Assembly: GCA_005503065.1 (NCBI GenBank)
Contig: SCOE01000001.1
Coordinates: 1 to 64,000 of the forward strand
From: Comamonadaceae bacterium ALPHA2B
GTDB taxonomy: Bacteria > Pseudomonadota > Gammaproteobacteria > Burkholderiales > Burkholderiaceae_C
Direction: 5' to 3'
DNA: 64,000 nt
In this document: in pieces, positions 52,696 through 61,334 of the stretch
How the letters are laid out: each line of letters starts with the position of its first letter
Position numbering within the stretch: the stretch's first letter is position 1
Translations under genes and position numbers: made by a program
Notes under the pieces: generated by a model
The model's database searches: none
What the model was told of the DNA's origin: nothing
Seen by the model: only the letters and a program-made list of their open reading frames with translations

Positions 52696-53599
52696 AGGCG
52701 GCCGCAACCGGCCGCCGCCGATTCACCAGCACGATGCCCAATGCCACACCGCTGAGCGCGAGCATGAGCTGCAGCGTGAGCGGCTCGCCCAGCAGCAGCA
52801 CGCCGAAGACCAGCGCGAAGAGCGGCGTGAGGAAGGTGAAGGACGAGATGCGCGTGGCCGGGTAGTGCCGCAGCAGCCACATCCAGGCGAGGTAGCTGAC
52901 GAAGGCGCCGATCACGGTCTGCAGCGCGATCGACAACCACGCATAGCCCGAGTACGACAGGCCCCACGCCTCGCCCTTGGCCAGCGACAGCAGCGGCGTG
53001 ATCGCGGCGGTGACGGCGATTTGATAGAAGAGGGTCTTCTCGGCGCTGGCCGTCGCCAGCCTGGTGCTGCGGATCACCAGTGTCGTCAGGCCCCACAGCA
53101 CGCCGGCCAGCAACGCCAGTGCGTCGCCGAAGAGCTGCGAGCCGCTGCCGTGGCCCAGGCTCTCGCTGAAGGCCACCACCACCGCCGCGAAGGCGATGGC
53201 CAGGCCCACCCACTGCACGCCGCGCAACCGCTCCGAGGGCACGATGCGCGGCACCAGCAACGCCACGACGAAGGGCGAGGTGTAGAGGAACACCGTCAGG
53301 CGCGACGCGCTGGTGTGCTGCAGTCCGGTGTAGATGCAGACGAACTCGCCGGCGAAGAGCAGCCCCGCGAGCAGCCCGCCGCCCAGGGTGCCGTCGCGCC
53401 CGAAGAGCGGCACGCCGCGCCACAGGCACCAGGCCCACAGCAGCAGCACCGCCCCTGCCATGCGCAGGCTGGCCTGCCACATGGGCGGCACCTCGGTCAC
53501 GGTGGTCTTGATGAGGATCTGCTGCAGGCCCCAGAACGCGCAGCAGCCGATGAGGATCGCGATGGCGCGGGTGTCGAGGTGGTCGTGGCGGTCGGTCAT
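52694..53599 (-). CDS. DMT superfamily (EamA) transporter
   Basis: This 301-aa, ten-span protein has two EamA repeats: FWGLQQILIKTTVTEVPPMW and TGLQHTSASRLTVFLYTSPF in the first, WMWLLRHYPATRISSFTFLT and PLFALVFGVLLLGEPLTLQL in the second, the typical family ending. Cargo is unknown. A GC-rich hairpin lies just upstream. Confidence 0.88.
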   Translation of the reverse strand: MTDRHDHLDTRAIAILIGCCAFWGLQQILIKTTVTEVPPMWQASLRMAGAVLLLWAWCLWRGVPLFGRDGTLGGGLLAGLLFAGEFVCIYTGLQHTSASRLTVFLYTSPFVVALLVPRIVPSERLRGVQWVGLAIAFAAVVVAFSESLGHGSGSQLFGDALALLAGVLWGLTTLVIRSTRLATASAEKTLFYQIAVTAAITPLLSLAKGEAWGLSYSGYAWLSIALQTVIGAFVSYLAWMWLLRHYPATRISSFTFLTPLFALVFGVLLLGEPLTLQLMLALSGVALGIVLVNRRRPVAAA

Positions 53600-53616
53600 G
53601 GAAGCGAGCAGGAACA

Positions 53617-53654
53617 GGCCGGCCCGCGCGCCGTGTGGCGTGCGCGGGCCGGCC
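53617..53654 (-). terminator. Strong hairpin downstream of the BON-like gene
   Basis: A perfect 13-bp stem GGCCGGCCCGCGC (53617-53629) / GCGCGGGCCGGCC (53642-53654) lies between the end of the BON-like gene and the start of the EamA gene, on the same strand. It lacks a T run, so it may be a terminator or an mRNA-stabilising structure. Confidence 0.55.
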
Positions 53655-53732
53655 GCGATGGTGCCGGCTGCGGCGGCATCGCGGAAGTTGCGAATTCTGA
53701 GGCCGTCGATCAGCTTTGCTGATGGTGTGCCG

Positions 53733-54227
53733 TCACGGCGGCGCCGGCACCGGGTAGGGCGGCCGGCCGCGCGTGCCCTGCATCAGGACCGGCACCACCA
53801 GCTCGACGTCGGGCACGGCCTTGGCGGCGCGCTCCAGCCGCCGCGCGAGGCCGGCCGAGGGGACGCAGCCCTGCAGGTACACCCAGCGCCGCTGCACCGT
53901 GATCCACACGCTGGCGCGGCGCACGCCGGGCACGCGGGCCAGTGCGGCCTGCACCTTCGGCGCGATGGCCTTGTCGTAGCGGTAGGCATTGCTGTCGGCG
54001 CAGCGGCCCGCGAGCCAGCAACTGGTGCCGCGTTCGAGGCGCGAGTGCATCTGCTGCCGGCGTTCGGCCTCGGTGTAGAGCGGGCCTTCGGGCACCGGGC
54101 AGGCCGGCAGGCCGGCGGCGACCTGGACGAAGGGGTCATCGAACCAGTTGCGCTTGGGCTCGGCCGCCGTGCCTGCGCCGGCCGACAGCAGGCCCGGCAG
54201 CATCATGGCGAGGAAGGCGGCGCGCAT
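53733..54227 (-). CDS. Exported BON-domain-like protein
   Basis: This 164-aa protein has a signal peptide (RAAFLAMMLPGLLSAGAGTA) and a C-terminal BON-like segment: KVQAALARVPGVRRASVWIT, VYLQGCVPSAGLARRLERAA and KAVPDVELVVPVLMQG. A Cys-containing middle (SCWLAGRCADS) precedes it. BON domains bind membranes or peptidoglycan partners. It is divergent from the methyltransferase gene. Confidence 0.75.
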   Translation of the reverse strand: MRAAFLAMMLPGLLSAGAGTAAEPKRNWFDDPFVQVAAGLPACPVPEGPLYTEAERRQQMHSRLERGTSCWLAGRCADSNAYRYDKAIAPKVQAALARVPGVRRASVWITVQRRWVYLQGCVPSAGLARRLERAAKAVPDVELVVPVLMQGTRGRPPYPVPAPP

Positions 54228-54286
54228 CGACGGATCGTAGCGACGTCGGGCTACAGTGCCTGGCCGGCCTTCGACCTCGACACGCC

Positions 54287-55045
54287 ATGGACTTCTACGA
54301 CCAGCTCGCGCCGCTGTACCACCTGATCTACCCCGACTGGCCGGCCAGCGTGGCGCGGCAGGGCGCCCAGCTCGATGCGGTCGTGCAGGCCGAATGGCCC
54401 GGCGCGAAGCGCGTGCTCGACGTGAGCTGCGGCATCGGCACCCAGGCGCTGGGCCTGGCGCAGCGCGGCCATGTGGTGCGGGCGTCGGACCTCTCGCCCG
54501 GCGCGGTGGCGCGCGCGCGGCAGGAGGCCGAGTCGCGCGGCCTGTCCATCGATACCGCGGTGGGCGACATGCGCGAGGCCCATGCGCTGCACGGCAGCGG
54601 TTTCGACGTGGTGCTGTCGGCGGACAATTCGGTGCCGCATCTGCTGAGCGACGCCGACATCCTCGCGGCGCTGCGCCAGATGTGGCTGTGCCTGCGCCCG
54701 GGCGGCGGCTGCGTGCTCACGGTGCGCGACTATGCGCAGGAACCGCGTGGGCGCCATCTCGTCAAGCACTACGGTGCGCGCGTCGACGGCCGGCGGCGGC
54801 ACGTGCTGTTCCAGGTGTGGGACTTCGACGGCCCCGACGCGACGCATTACGACTTCAGCTTCTTCGCGGTGGAGGAAGACCTCGACACGCAGGAAGTCAG
54901 CACCCGCGTCATGCGCTCGCGCTACTACGCGATCACGACCGATCGCCTGCTGGGGCTGATGGCCGAGGCGGGCTTCGTTCGTACGCGCAGGCTGGACGGC
55001 GCGTTCTACCAACCCGTGCTGGTCGGCACGCGGCCGGTGGTCTGA
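54287..55045 (+). CDS. Class I SAM-dependent methyltransferase
   Basis: This 252-aa methyltransferase has motif I VLDVSCGIGTQALGLAQRG, motif II VRASDLSPGAVARARQEA and motif IV FDVVLSADNSVPHLLSD, the usual Rossmann layout. DNSVPHL resembles glycine/sarcosine N-methyltransferase-like proteins, but the substrate cannot be assigned. The ATG at 54287 is preferred because upstream in-frame codons are antisense to the BON-like gene. Confidence 0.87.
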   Translation: MDFYDQLAPLYHLIYPDWPASVARQGAQLDAVVQAEWPGAKRVLDVSCGIGTQALGLAQRGHVVRASDLSPGAVARARQEAESRGLSIDTAVGDMREAHALHGSGFDVVLSADNSVPHLLSDADILAALRQMWLCLRPGGGCVLTVRDYAQEPRGRHLVKHYGARVDGRRRHVLFQVWDFDGPDATHYDFSFFAVEEDLDTQEVSTRVMRSRYYAITTDRLLGLMAEAGFVRTRRLDGAFYQPVLVGTRPVV

Positions 55046-55064
55046 GGCCGCCGGGCGCCCGCCC

Positions 55065-55679
55065 TCAGCGCGGCGCGGCGCGGCGGAACTCGTCGAACAG
55101 TGCGCGGCGCTGGCCCAGCGCCTTCGCGGTCCAGTTGCGCAGGAAGCCGTTGTCCGTCTTGTCGGCGGCCGACTCCAAGGCCTTGATCTCCTGCTCGAGC
55201 GATTCCAGCACCATCTCGCGCGCCCGTTGGTCGAATTCGGCGCCGCGCAGCGTCGCGAGCCGCTGCAGCTTGGCGTGCGACTCGTCGACCATGTCGAGCG
55301 GGACCTCCGTCTTCTCGCGCTTGGCGATGTCGCTCAACCCACGGTAGAGCCCGTTCGACTGCTCGCTCAGCTTGGTGCCGAGCCCGCGCATCGGCGGCGT
55401 GGAGGCCTGCTTGCGCATCAGCGCGCCGAGCTGGCGTTCGCGGATGAGGTGGCCCGCGGCGGTGCGGATGAACAGGCGGTCGCTGTCGCGCACGCCGGCG
55501 CGCAATGTCTCGTTGCCGCGGCCCTTGTCGTCCGGCACCTGGGCGCGCGCGTCCCACGCGGTGCCCAGCGCTGCGATACCGAGGGCGAATGCGATGGTGC
55601 CTATGCGCAGACGATGCGACAGGATGCCTGCCGCCTCTTCACGGCGCGGTGTGGGGTTCGTTCGTGGATGGTCGAGCAT
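55065..55679 (-). CDS. Exported DUF4142-type protein
   Basis: This 204-aa protein has a membrane/signal segment (LRIGTIAFALGIAALGTAWDA, cleavage near ARAQ) and a helical DUF4142 domain (FIRTAAGHLIRERQLGALM, GLGTKLSEQSNGLY, VDESHAKLQRLATLRGAEFD). Family members are ferritin-like helical periplasmic proteins of unknown role. AAGGAG lies 6 nt before the ATG at 55679, which is preferred over the ATG at 55706. Confidence 0.82.
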   Translation of the reverse strand: MLDHPRTNPTPRREEAAGILSHRLRIGTIAFALGIAALGTAWDARAQVPDDKGRGNETLRAGVRDSDRLFIRTAAGHLIRERQLGALMRKQASTPPMRGLGTKLSEQSNGLYRGLSDIAKREKTEVPLDMVDESHAKLQRLATLRGAEFDQRAREMVLESLEQEIKALESAADKTDNGFLRNWTAKALGQRRALFDEFRRAAPR

Positions 55680-55757
55680 GGGCGACTCCTTGGCTGCCAT
55701 GCCCACAGCATGGCGCCCCGCGTCCCCGCTTCGATAGGCGAAGCCGCAGCCGGCCTG

Positions 55758-57179
55758 TCAGTCCGGTGCCCGCATGCCCGGCGCCTGGGCCAGCGCCCGG
55801 TGCACGTCGGCCGTGGCATGCACGCGCTGCAGCGGCGCACGCGCCACGTCGCGCCGGGCCACCTCGGCCACCTCGCGCATCAAGGCGCGGGCGTCCCAGT
55901 CCACCGGCCAGCCCTGCCACAGGCGCAGCGCGCCGTTGACGAACACGGCGCGGATCTGGTCGCGGTTGCCGAAGCGCACCAGCTCCCAGCTCAGGTCCCA
56001 GCTGGGCAGGAACTCCGGCGCGTCCAGGTCCAGCAAGAGGAAGTCTGCCGCGAGGCCGGCCTCGATGCGACCGGTGAGCGTGCCCAGGCCGGCCGCTTCG
56101 GCGCCGTGGTGCGTGGCGTGGTCCAGCCAGGTCCAGCCGCCGCCGCAGGAGGAGTCGCCGTTGGCCAGGCCGTGCGTGAGCCGCTGCGCGGTCTCGGCCG
56201 CGTCCATCAGCCGCAGGCCGTCGGCGCGCGTGCCGTCGGTGCCCAGGCCGAAGGGCACGCCCAGCAGCTGGAGCATGCCGGCGTCGAGCACGGCGTTGCC
56301 CTTCCAGGCGCTGGCGACCGGGTTGTAGGCGACAGCGGCCCCGCTGTCCCGCAGCAGGCCGAACTCGCGGTGCGTGAGCAGCGTGGCATGCGCGAGCAAT
56401 GCGCTGTCGTTGAGCGCGCCAACCGCATGCAGCAGCTCGATGGGCCGCAGGCCGCGCGCCACCAGGGACCGCTCCACGGCCGCGAGGTGCTCGTTCACAT
56501 GCGTCTGGAAGCGCCGGCCGGCCTCGCGCGTGAGGGCGGCCACGTCGTGCAGCATGCGGTCGCTCGCGGCCTCCGGGATCGAGATGGCGAGCGAAGGGTG
56601 CACCAGCGGGTCGTGCTCGAACTCGGCCAGGAAGCCCGCTGCGCGGTCGAGGATGCGGCGCACGCCGGCCTCGCCTTCGGTGTTGCCCGCGTCGTTGCAG
56701 ATCAGGCCCAGCACGCAGCGGATGCCGGTGTCGCGCGCGGCCTGCGCCACGCCGGCCAGGCCTTCCTCGGAGCGGGTGCCGGCATCGACCACCGTGGTGA
56801 AGCCGCCGCGCAGCGATTCCCAGGCCGCCAGCTTGGCCGAGAGGTACGCCGCGTGGGTGCCGAGCACGCCCTCCATGGGCACCCAGATGCGCTTGAAGAT
56901 CTCGGACGGTTCGCCGAAGGCCAGCGACTTGCCGAAGGCCTGCGTGAGGTGCGTGTGGGTGTCGACGAGGCCGGGCATCAGCACATGCTGCGGCAGCTCG
57001 ACGAGCGCGCGGCCCGGGTGGGCGGCCTGCACGTCCTCGCGCGGGCCGACGTGCGTGAAGCGCCCACCCTGCACGGCGGCGGCCCAACCGCGCTGCGCGC
57101 CCTCGGGGCGCATCAGCCACTCGGGCGCCAGCAGCAGCGGGCCGCCGTCGGCGGGCGTCAGGTCGGATGATGAAAGCAT
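55758..57179 (-). CDS. Amidohydrolase family deaminase/hydrolase
   Basis: This metal-dependent amidohydrolase of 473 aa belongs to the cytosine-deaminase/TrzN/SAH-deaminase group. Metal-binding HTH is in GLVDTHTHLTQAFGKSLAF, with FQTHVNEHLAAV, LLAHATLLT and FGLGTDGTRADG supplying the remaining His, Glu and Asp positions. Likely substrates are cyclic N-containing compounds (pyrimidines, triazines, pterins, guanidino compounds). It is the last gene of the unit Bug protein - TauE permease - amidohydrolase. GGGAGG precedes the ATG at 57179. Confidence 0.88.
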   Translation of the reverse strand: MLSSSDLTPADGGPLLLAPEWLMRPEGAQRGWAAAVQGGRFTHVGPREDVQAAHPGRALVELPQHVLMPGLVDTHTHLTQAFGKSLAFGEPSEIFKRIWVPMEGVLGTHAAYLSAKLAAWESLRGGFTTVVDAGTRSEEGLAGVAQAARDTGIRCVLGLICNDAGNTEGEAGVRRILDRAAGFLAEFEHDPLVHPSLAISIPEAASDRMLHDVAALTREAGRRFQTHVNEHLAAVERSLVARGLRPIELLHAVGALNDSALLAHATLLTHREFGLLRDSGAAVAYNPVASAWKGNAVLDAGMLQLLGVPFGLGTDGTRADGLRLMDAAETAQRLTHGLANGDSSCGGGWTWLDHATHHGAEAAGLGTLTGRIEAGLAADFLLLDLDAPEFLPSWDLSWELVRFGNRDQIRAVFVNGALRLWQGWPVDWDARALMREVAEVARRDVARAPLQRVHATADVHRALAQAPGMRAPD

Positions 57180-57189
57180 GCGGGCCTCC

Positions 57190-57936
57190 CTAGGCAATGA
57201 GCAGATAGACGAACCAGGCGCCGACCAGCAGCAGCAGGCCGCTCACGAAGCGCTGCAACCACTGCCGGTCCAGGCCGCGGGCCAGGCGCTGGCCCGCCAG
57301 CGAGCCGAGCAGCATCAGCACGCCGCAGGCCGCGGCCAGGCCCCAGTCGAGCCGGTGTGCAGCCGCGTGCACGGCGCTGCTGGTCAGCGCCACCGGCAAC
57401 TGCACGGCCTGGGCCGCGATCACCGCGAAGTCCACGCGCTGGCGGCACAGCATCAACAGCGGCAGCAGCAGCACCGGCCCACCCGTGCCGGTGAGCGCGG
57501 AGCCGATGCCCACCAGCAGGCCCAGGCCCGCGAGCACCGGCGCCGACAGCAGCGGCGCTGCGTCGGCATGCCGGTCCTGCGCCATGAGACCGCGCACGCC
57601 GGCGAAGAGCACCAGCGCCGTCACCCCGCCCAGCAGCACGCGCGCGGGCAGCGCCTGCACCAGCAGGGCGCCTCCGGCGGCACCAGCCAGCGCGCCGGCC
57701 AGGAGCGGCAAAGTGCGACGCGCCAGCGCCGGCTCGCGCGCCAAGGGTCGCAGCGCGACCAGCGCCGGCAGCGCGAAGGCCAGCGAGGCGGCGGCGATGG
57801 CCTGCGGCGCCGGCACCTCGCCGAAACGCGTGAGCACCGGCACCAGCAGCACGCCGCCGATGCCCGTGGCGCCGATCAGCCCGCCCGCGAGCAGCACCGC
57901 GGGCAGCAGGATCCAGGCGTGGGCGAGCAGGGCCAT
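57190..57936 (-). CDS. TauE/SafE family membrane permease
   Basis: This 248-aa protein has about eight spans and the TauE/SafE repeats: GGLIGATGIGGVLLVPVLTR with the conserved GIGGG-like turn, and LLVGIGSALTGTGGPVLLLP in the second half. The family moves sulfite, sulfoacetate or other organic anions. It lies between the Bug protein and the amidohydrolase genes, probably as part of one uptake/degradation unit. Confidence 0.88.
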   Translation of the reverse strand: MALLAHAWILLPAVLLAGGLIGATGIGGVLLVPVLTRFGEVPAPQAIAAASLAFALPALVALRPLAREPALARRTLPLLAGALAGAAGGALLVQALPARVLLGGVTALVLFAGVRGLMAQDRHADAAPLLSAPVLAGLGLLVGIGSALTGTGGPVLLLPLLMLCRQRVDFAVIAAQAVQLPVALTSSAVHAAAHRLDWGLAAACGVLMLLGSLAGQRLARGLDRQWLQRFVSGLLLLVGAWFVYLLIA

Positions 57937-57957
57937 CGGGCGTTGTGCGAAGAGGCC

Positions 57958-58968
57958 TTACTCGGCCTTGATGTTGGCCTTGGTCACCACGTCCTGGACG
58001 GTGCGGCGTTCCTTGGCCAGGTAGTCGGCGAAGGCCGGGCCGGTCATGACCACCGGGCGCACCGCGATCTCGCCCAGGCGGCGCACGACCTCGGGGTCCT
58101 TCATCGTCGTTTCGACCGCCTGCATCAGCTGCTGCGCGACCGGCGCGGGCACGCCGGCGGGCGCCAGGATGCCGAGCCAGGAATCGACCTCGAAGTCCTT
58201 CAGCGCCGCGGTCTCGGCCAGCGCCGGCACGTTGGGCGCGATGGCTGCGCGCTGCTTCGAGGTCACGCCGAAGGCCTTGACCTTGCCGTCCTTGATGAAG
58301 GGTTGGGCCAGCGACAGCGGCAGCACCGCCAGGTCGAGCTGGCCGCCGGCCACGTCGGTCAGCACCTGCGGGCCCGACTTGTAGGGCACGTGCACGATGT
58401 CCATCGCGGCGCGCTGCTTGATGAGCTCGGCCGTGACGTGCAGCGAGGTGCCCACGCCGTCGGTGCCGAAGTTGAGCTTGCCCGGCTCCTTCTTCGCGAG
58501 CTGGATCAGTTCGGCCATGCTCGAGGCGGGCAGGCTGCTCTTGCCGATCAGCACGAAGGGCGACACGCCGACGGTGGCGATGGGCGCGAAATCCTTGAAG
58601 GTGTCGTAGCGCACGGCCGCGGGCGCAACCAGCGGCGCCACGTTGAGCGGGCTGGCCACGGCGAAGAGCAGCGTGTAGCCGTCGGCGGCCGAGCGCGCCG
58701 CCTTCTGCGTGCCGATGGTTCCGGCGGCGCCCGCCACGTTGTCGATCACCACCGGCTGCTTGAGCACCTCGCCCAGCTTGGTGTTGACCAGCCGCGCGGT
58801 GGCATCGACGCCGCCGCCGGCCGCGAACGGCACAATCAAAGTGATCGGCTTGCTCGGATACGACTGCGCGATGGCAGCCGGCGCACCCAGGCCGAGCGCG
58901 AGGCTGGCACCGAGTGCGGCGGCGAAGGCGCGGCGCGACGACGATTGCGGGAGATGGAAGCGGGGCAT
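57958..58968 (-). CDS. Bug-family (TctC-like) periplasmic binding protein
   Basis: This 336-aa Bug protein has a twin-arginine-containing signal (SSRRAFAAALGASLALGLGA), then YPSKPITLIVPFAAGGGVDA, the Bug family hallmark, and the IVHVPYKSGPQVLTDVAGGQ loop. These proteins bind carboxylated or amidated ligands through main-chain contacts. No TctA/TctB is adjacent; the neighbouring TauE permease may take its place or the protein may act as a sensor. It is divergent from the GntR regulator, across a tandem operator. Confidence 0.9.
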   Translation of the reverse strand: MPRFHLPQSSSRRAFAAALGASLALGLGAPAAIAQSYPSKPITLIVPFAAGGGVDATARLVNTKLGEVLKQPVVIDNVAGAAGTIGTQKAARSAADGYTLLFAVASPLNVAPLVAPAAVRYDTFKDFAPIATVGVSPFVLIGKSSLPASSMAELIQLAKKEPGKLNFGTDGVGTSLHVTAELIKQRAAMDIVHVPYKSGPQVLTDVAGGQLDLAVLPLSLAQPFIKDGKVKAFGVTSKQRAAIAPNVPALAETAALKDFEVDSWLGILAPAGVPAPVAQQLMQAVETTMKDPEVVRRLGEIAVRPVVMTGPAFADYLAKERRTVQDVVTKANIKAE

Positions 58969-59039
58969 GGCAGGTTTCCTCGAACGGTTGGACGGACGGA
59001 CAAAGAAGGAAGCACCTGGACGGTGCGAGAATCTACTCG

Positions 59040-59059
59040 TTATGACAAGTTATAACAAG
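59040..59059. promoter_or_regulatory. Tandem 10-bp repeat, candidate GntR operator
   Basis: TTATGACAAG is followed immediately by TTATAACAAG, two direct repeats spaced by one helical turn, between the Bug gene and the GntR gene. HutC-type GntR proteins bind short AT-rich GT/AC-containing sites, so this is the likely control element for both directions. It stands out as AT-rich in a GC-rich setting. Confidence 0.65.
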
Positions 59060-59099
59060 CTATGCAAAGCCCATGCCAGCGCGACAGGTGGGCCTGCGC

Positions 59100-59819
59100 A
59101 TGGCTGATCTGCCGCAGTCGCTGCATGCCCGGCTGCGTGACGCCTTGCGCGCCGACATCCTCGAAGGCCGCCTGCGCCCCGGGGACAAGCTGGCTTCCGA
59201 GTCCGAGATGCAGGCCGAGCACGGCGTCAGCCGCATCACCGTGCGGCAGGCGCTGGCGGCGCTGCAGGCCGACGGCCTGATCGTCAAGCTGCACGGAAAA
59301 GGGGCATTCGTGTCCCATTCCAAGGCATCGCAGAGCCTGAACCGCCTGCAGGGCCTGCACGAGGCGCTGGGCAACGAAGCCGGCGCCGTGAGCAACCGGC
59401 GCCTGGCCTGGCGGCAGATCAAGGCAACGGCGGCCGTGGCCGCACAGTTGCAGTTGCGCACCGGGGAGCCGGTCTACCAGCTGCAGACCCTGCGCTACCT
59501 CGACCGCGAGCCGCTCTCGGTCAACACCTCCTGGCTGCGCCCGGCGCTGGGCGAGAAGCTGGGCCGCGTGGACTTCTCGCGCCGCGACCTGATCGAGGTC
59601 TTCGAGCACGAGGGCGGCCTGGCCATCGGCCGCGCCGAACTCGAGATCGGCGCCGGCGTGGCCCGACCGGCCGATGCGAGGCTGCTGCAGATCGAGCCCG
59701 GCGCGCCCGTTCTGGAGGTGCAGCGCATCGTCTACAGCGAGGCCGGCGAGCCCGTGCATGCCGAAACCGCCGTCTACCGTGCCGACACCTTCCGCTACCG
59801 GCTGGCGCTGGCGCGCTGA
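59100..59819 (+). CDS. GntR family regulator, HutC-type
   Basis: This 239-aa regulator has an N-terminal winged HTH (SLHARLRDALRADILEGRLR, PGDKLASESEMQAEHGVSRI, TVRQALAALQADGLI) and a C-terminal UTRA effector domain (QTLRYLDREPLSVNTSWLRP ... VLEVQRIVYSEAGEPVHAET). An ATG at 59073 is in frame but lies almost in the operator; AGGTGG before the ATG at 59100 supports this start. It is 20 nt upstream of the 2OG oxygenase gene and divergent from the Bug-TauE-amidohydrolase unit. Confidence 0.88.
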   Translation: MADLPQSLHARLRDALRADILEGRLRPGDKLASESEMQAEHGVSRITVRQALAALQADGLIVKLHGKGAFVSHSKASQSLNRLQGLHEALGNEAGAVSNRRLAWRQIKATAAVAAQLQLRTGEPVYQLQTLRYLDREPLSVNTSWLRPALGEKLGRVDFSRRDLIEVFEHEGGLAIGRAELEIGAGVARPADARLLQIEPGAPVLEVQRIVYSEAGEPVHAETAVYRADTFRYRLALAR

Positions 59820-59839
59820 TTGCAAACCGCACCGCACCC

Positions 59840-60775
59840 ATGTCCCACACCATTCCCCTGATCGACGTGTCGCCCCTTGCGGGCGACGATGCGGCCGCAC
59901 GCCGCGCCGTCGCGGCCCAGGTCGGCGCCGCCTGCCGCGACATCGGCTTCTTCGCCATCACCGGCCACGGCGTTCCGGCCGCCACGGTGGACGGCACCTT
60001 CGCGGCCAGCGCCGCCTTCTTCGCCCAGCCCATGGCCGCCAAGCAGGCGCTCGCCTATGCGAGCCTGAGCCACAACCGCGGCTATGTGGGCACCGGTGTC
60101 GAGGCGCTGGACGAACACCGCGGCGCCGATCAGAAGGAGGCCTTCAACCTCATCTGGACCGACGAGGCCACGCGACCGCCCAATGCCTGGCCGGCGCTGC
60201 CCGGCTGGCGCGAGCAGGTGCAGGCGTATTTCGATGCCACGCTGGCGGCCGCGCGCCGGCTGCACCACGCCTTCGCGCTCGACCTCGGCCTGGCCGAGGA
60301 TTTCTTCGACGGCAAGATCGACCGGCCGCTGGCCACGCTGCGCCTGCTGCACTACCCGGCCAGCGCCGATGCCGCGCACGACGACGGCAAGAACGGTGGC
60401 ATTGGCGCTGGCGCCCACACCGATTACGGCAACGTCACGCTGCTGGCCACCGACGGCGTCTCGGGCCTGCAGGTGCAGGGCCGCGGCCGCGACCAGTGGA
60501 TCGACGTGCCGCCGCTGCCGGGCGCCTTCGTCTGCAACATCGGCGACTGCCTCATGCGATGGACCAACGACGTGTACCTGTCGACGCCGCACCGCGTGCT
60601 GCGGCCGGCGCGCGAGCGCTACTCGATCGCGCTCTTCCTCGATGCCAATCCGGACGCGCTGGTCAGCGCGATCCCTTCCTGCGTGCCGCCGGGCGAGGCG
60701 CCGCGCCACGCGCCCATCACCACCCAGGCCTACCTGCAGTCGCGCTTCGACGCGACCTACGGCGCCAAGCGCTAG
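59840..60775 (+). CDS. 2-oxoglutarate/Fe(II)-dependent oxygenase (IPNS-like family)
   Basis: This 311-aa enzyme has His193-x-Asp195 (HTDYGNVTLL), His251 (STPHRVLR) and Arg260-x-Ser262 (RYSIALF), the complete iron and co-substrate set. The N-terminal IPLIDVSPLAG and IGFFAITGHGVP mark the DIOX_N part. It follows the GntR gene by 20 nt and is probably controlled by it. Its substrate may be the compound handled by the divergent Bug/TauE/amidohydrolase genes. It shares the fold and all active-site motifs with the oxygenase at 40791. Confidence 0.9.
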   Translation: MSHTIPLIDVSPLAGDDAAARRAVAAQVGAACRDIGFFAITGHGVPAATVDGTFAASAAFFAQPMAAKQALAYASLSHNRGYVGTGVEALDEHRGADQKEAFNLIWTDEATRPPNAWPALPGWREQVQAYFDATLAAARRLHHAFALDLGLAEDFFDGKIDRPLATLRLLHYPASADAAHDDGKNGGIGAGAHTDYGNVTLLATDGVSGLQVQGRGRDQWIDVPPLPGAFVCNIGDCLMRWTNDVYLSTPHRVLRPARERYSIALFLDANPDALVSAIPSCVPPGEAPRHAPITTQAYLQSRFDATYGAKR

Positions 60776-60814
60776 CGCTGCCGGGATGCTTCGCGGACCG
60801 GACGCCGGCGGTCG

Positions 60815-61327
60815 TCAGGGCGCCGGGCCGCCCCGAAGCAGCTGCGCGAAGAGCGCGAGCAGCTCGCGCGCGAAGAAGTCCATGTTCAGCGCGCGTTCGG
60901 ACTGGCCCGTGGCCGCCACCCGGCTGTGGGTCTCGAGGCCGGCGACCGCGATGCACACGTGGCCGGGCGGATCGCCGTATGGGCTGCCCGACGGGCCGGC
61001 TGCGCCGCTTTCGCAGAGGCCCCAGGTTGCGCGATGGGCGTCGCGCACGCGCGCGGCCATCATGCGGGCATAAGGCTCCGTTTCGGCGCGCAGGCCTTCC
61101 ATGTCGGCGGCCGTGAGCCCCATGAGCGCCTTGCCGGCGCGGCGCGAATAGACGACGGCGCCGCCGAGGAAGTAGGCCGAGGCACCGGGTACCGCCAGCA
61201 GCGCGGCCGAAACCAGGCCGCCGGCCGACGATTCGGCCACGGCGACGCTTTCATGCCGGGCCTTGAGCTGCATGGCCACGTCGTGCGCCAGCGCGTGGAG
61301 GGGGGGAAGGGCGGCGTGATCGGTCAT
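60815..61327 (-). CDS. CinA-like / nicotinamide-nucleotide amidohydrolase (PncC family)
   Basis: This 170-aa protein has the CinA C-terminal (PncC) domain: VAVAESSAGGLVSAALLAVP, SAYFLGGAVVYSRRAGKALM, GLCESGAAGPSGSPYGDPPG and GHVCIAVAG. The family deamidates NMN in pyridine-nucleotide recycling. It starts 7 nt after the flavin reductase gene, so the two form an operon. Confidence 0.87.
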   Translation of the reverse strand: MTDHAALPPLHALAHDVAMQLKARHESVAVAESSAGGLVSAALLAVPGASAYFLGGAVVYSRRAGKALMGLTAADMEGLRAETEPYARMMAARVRDAHRATWGLCESGAAGPSGSPYGDPPGHVCIAVAGLETHSRVAATGQSERALNMDFFARELLALFAQLLRGGPAP

Positions 61328-61334
61328 GGGCCCG

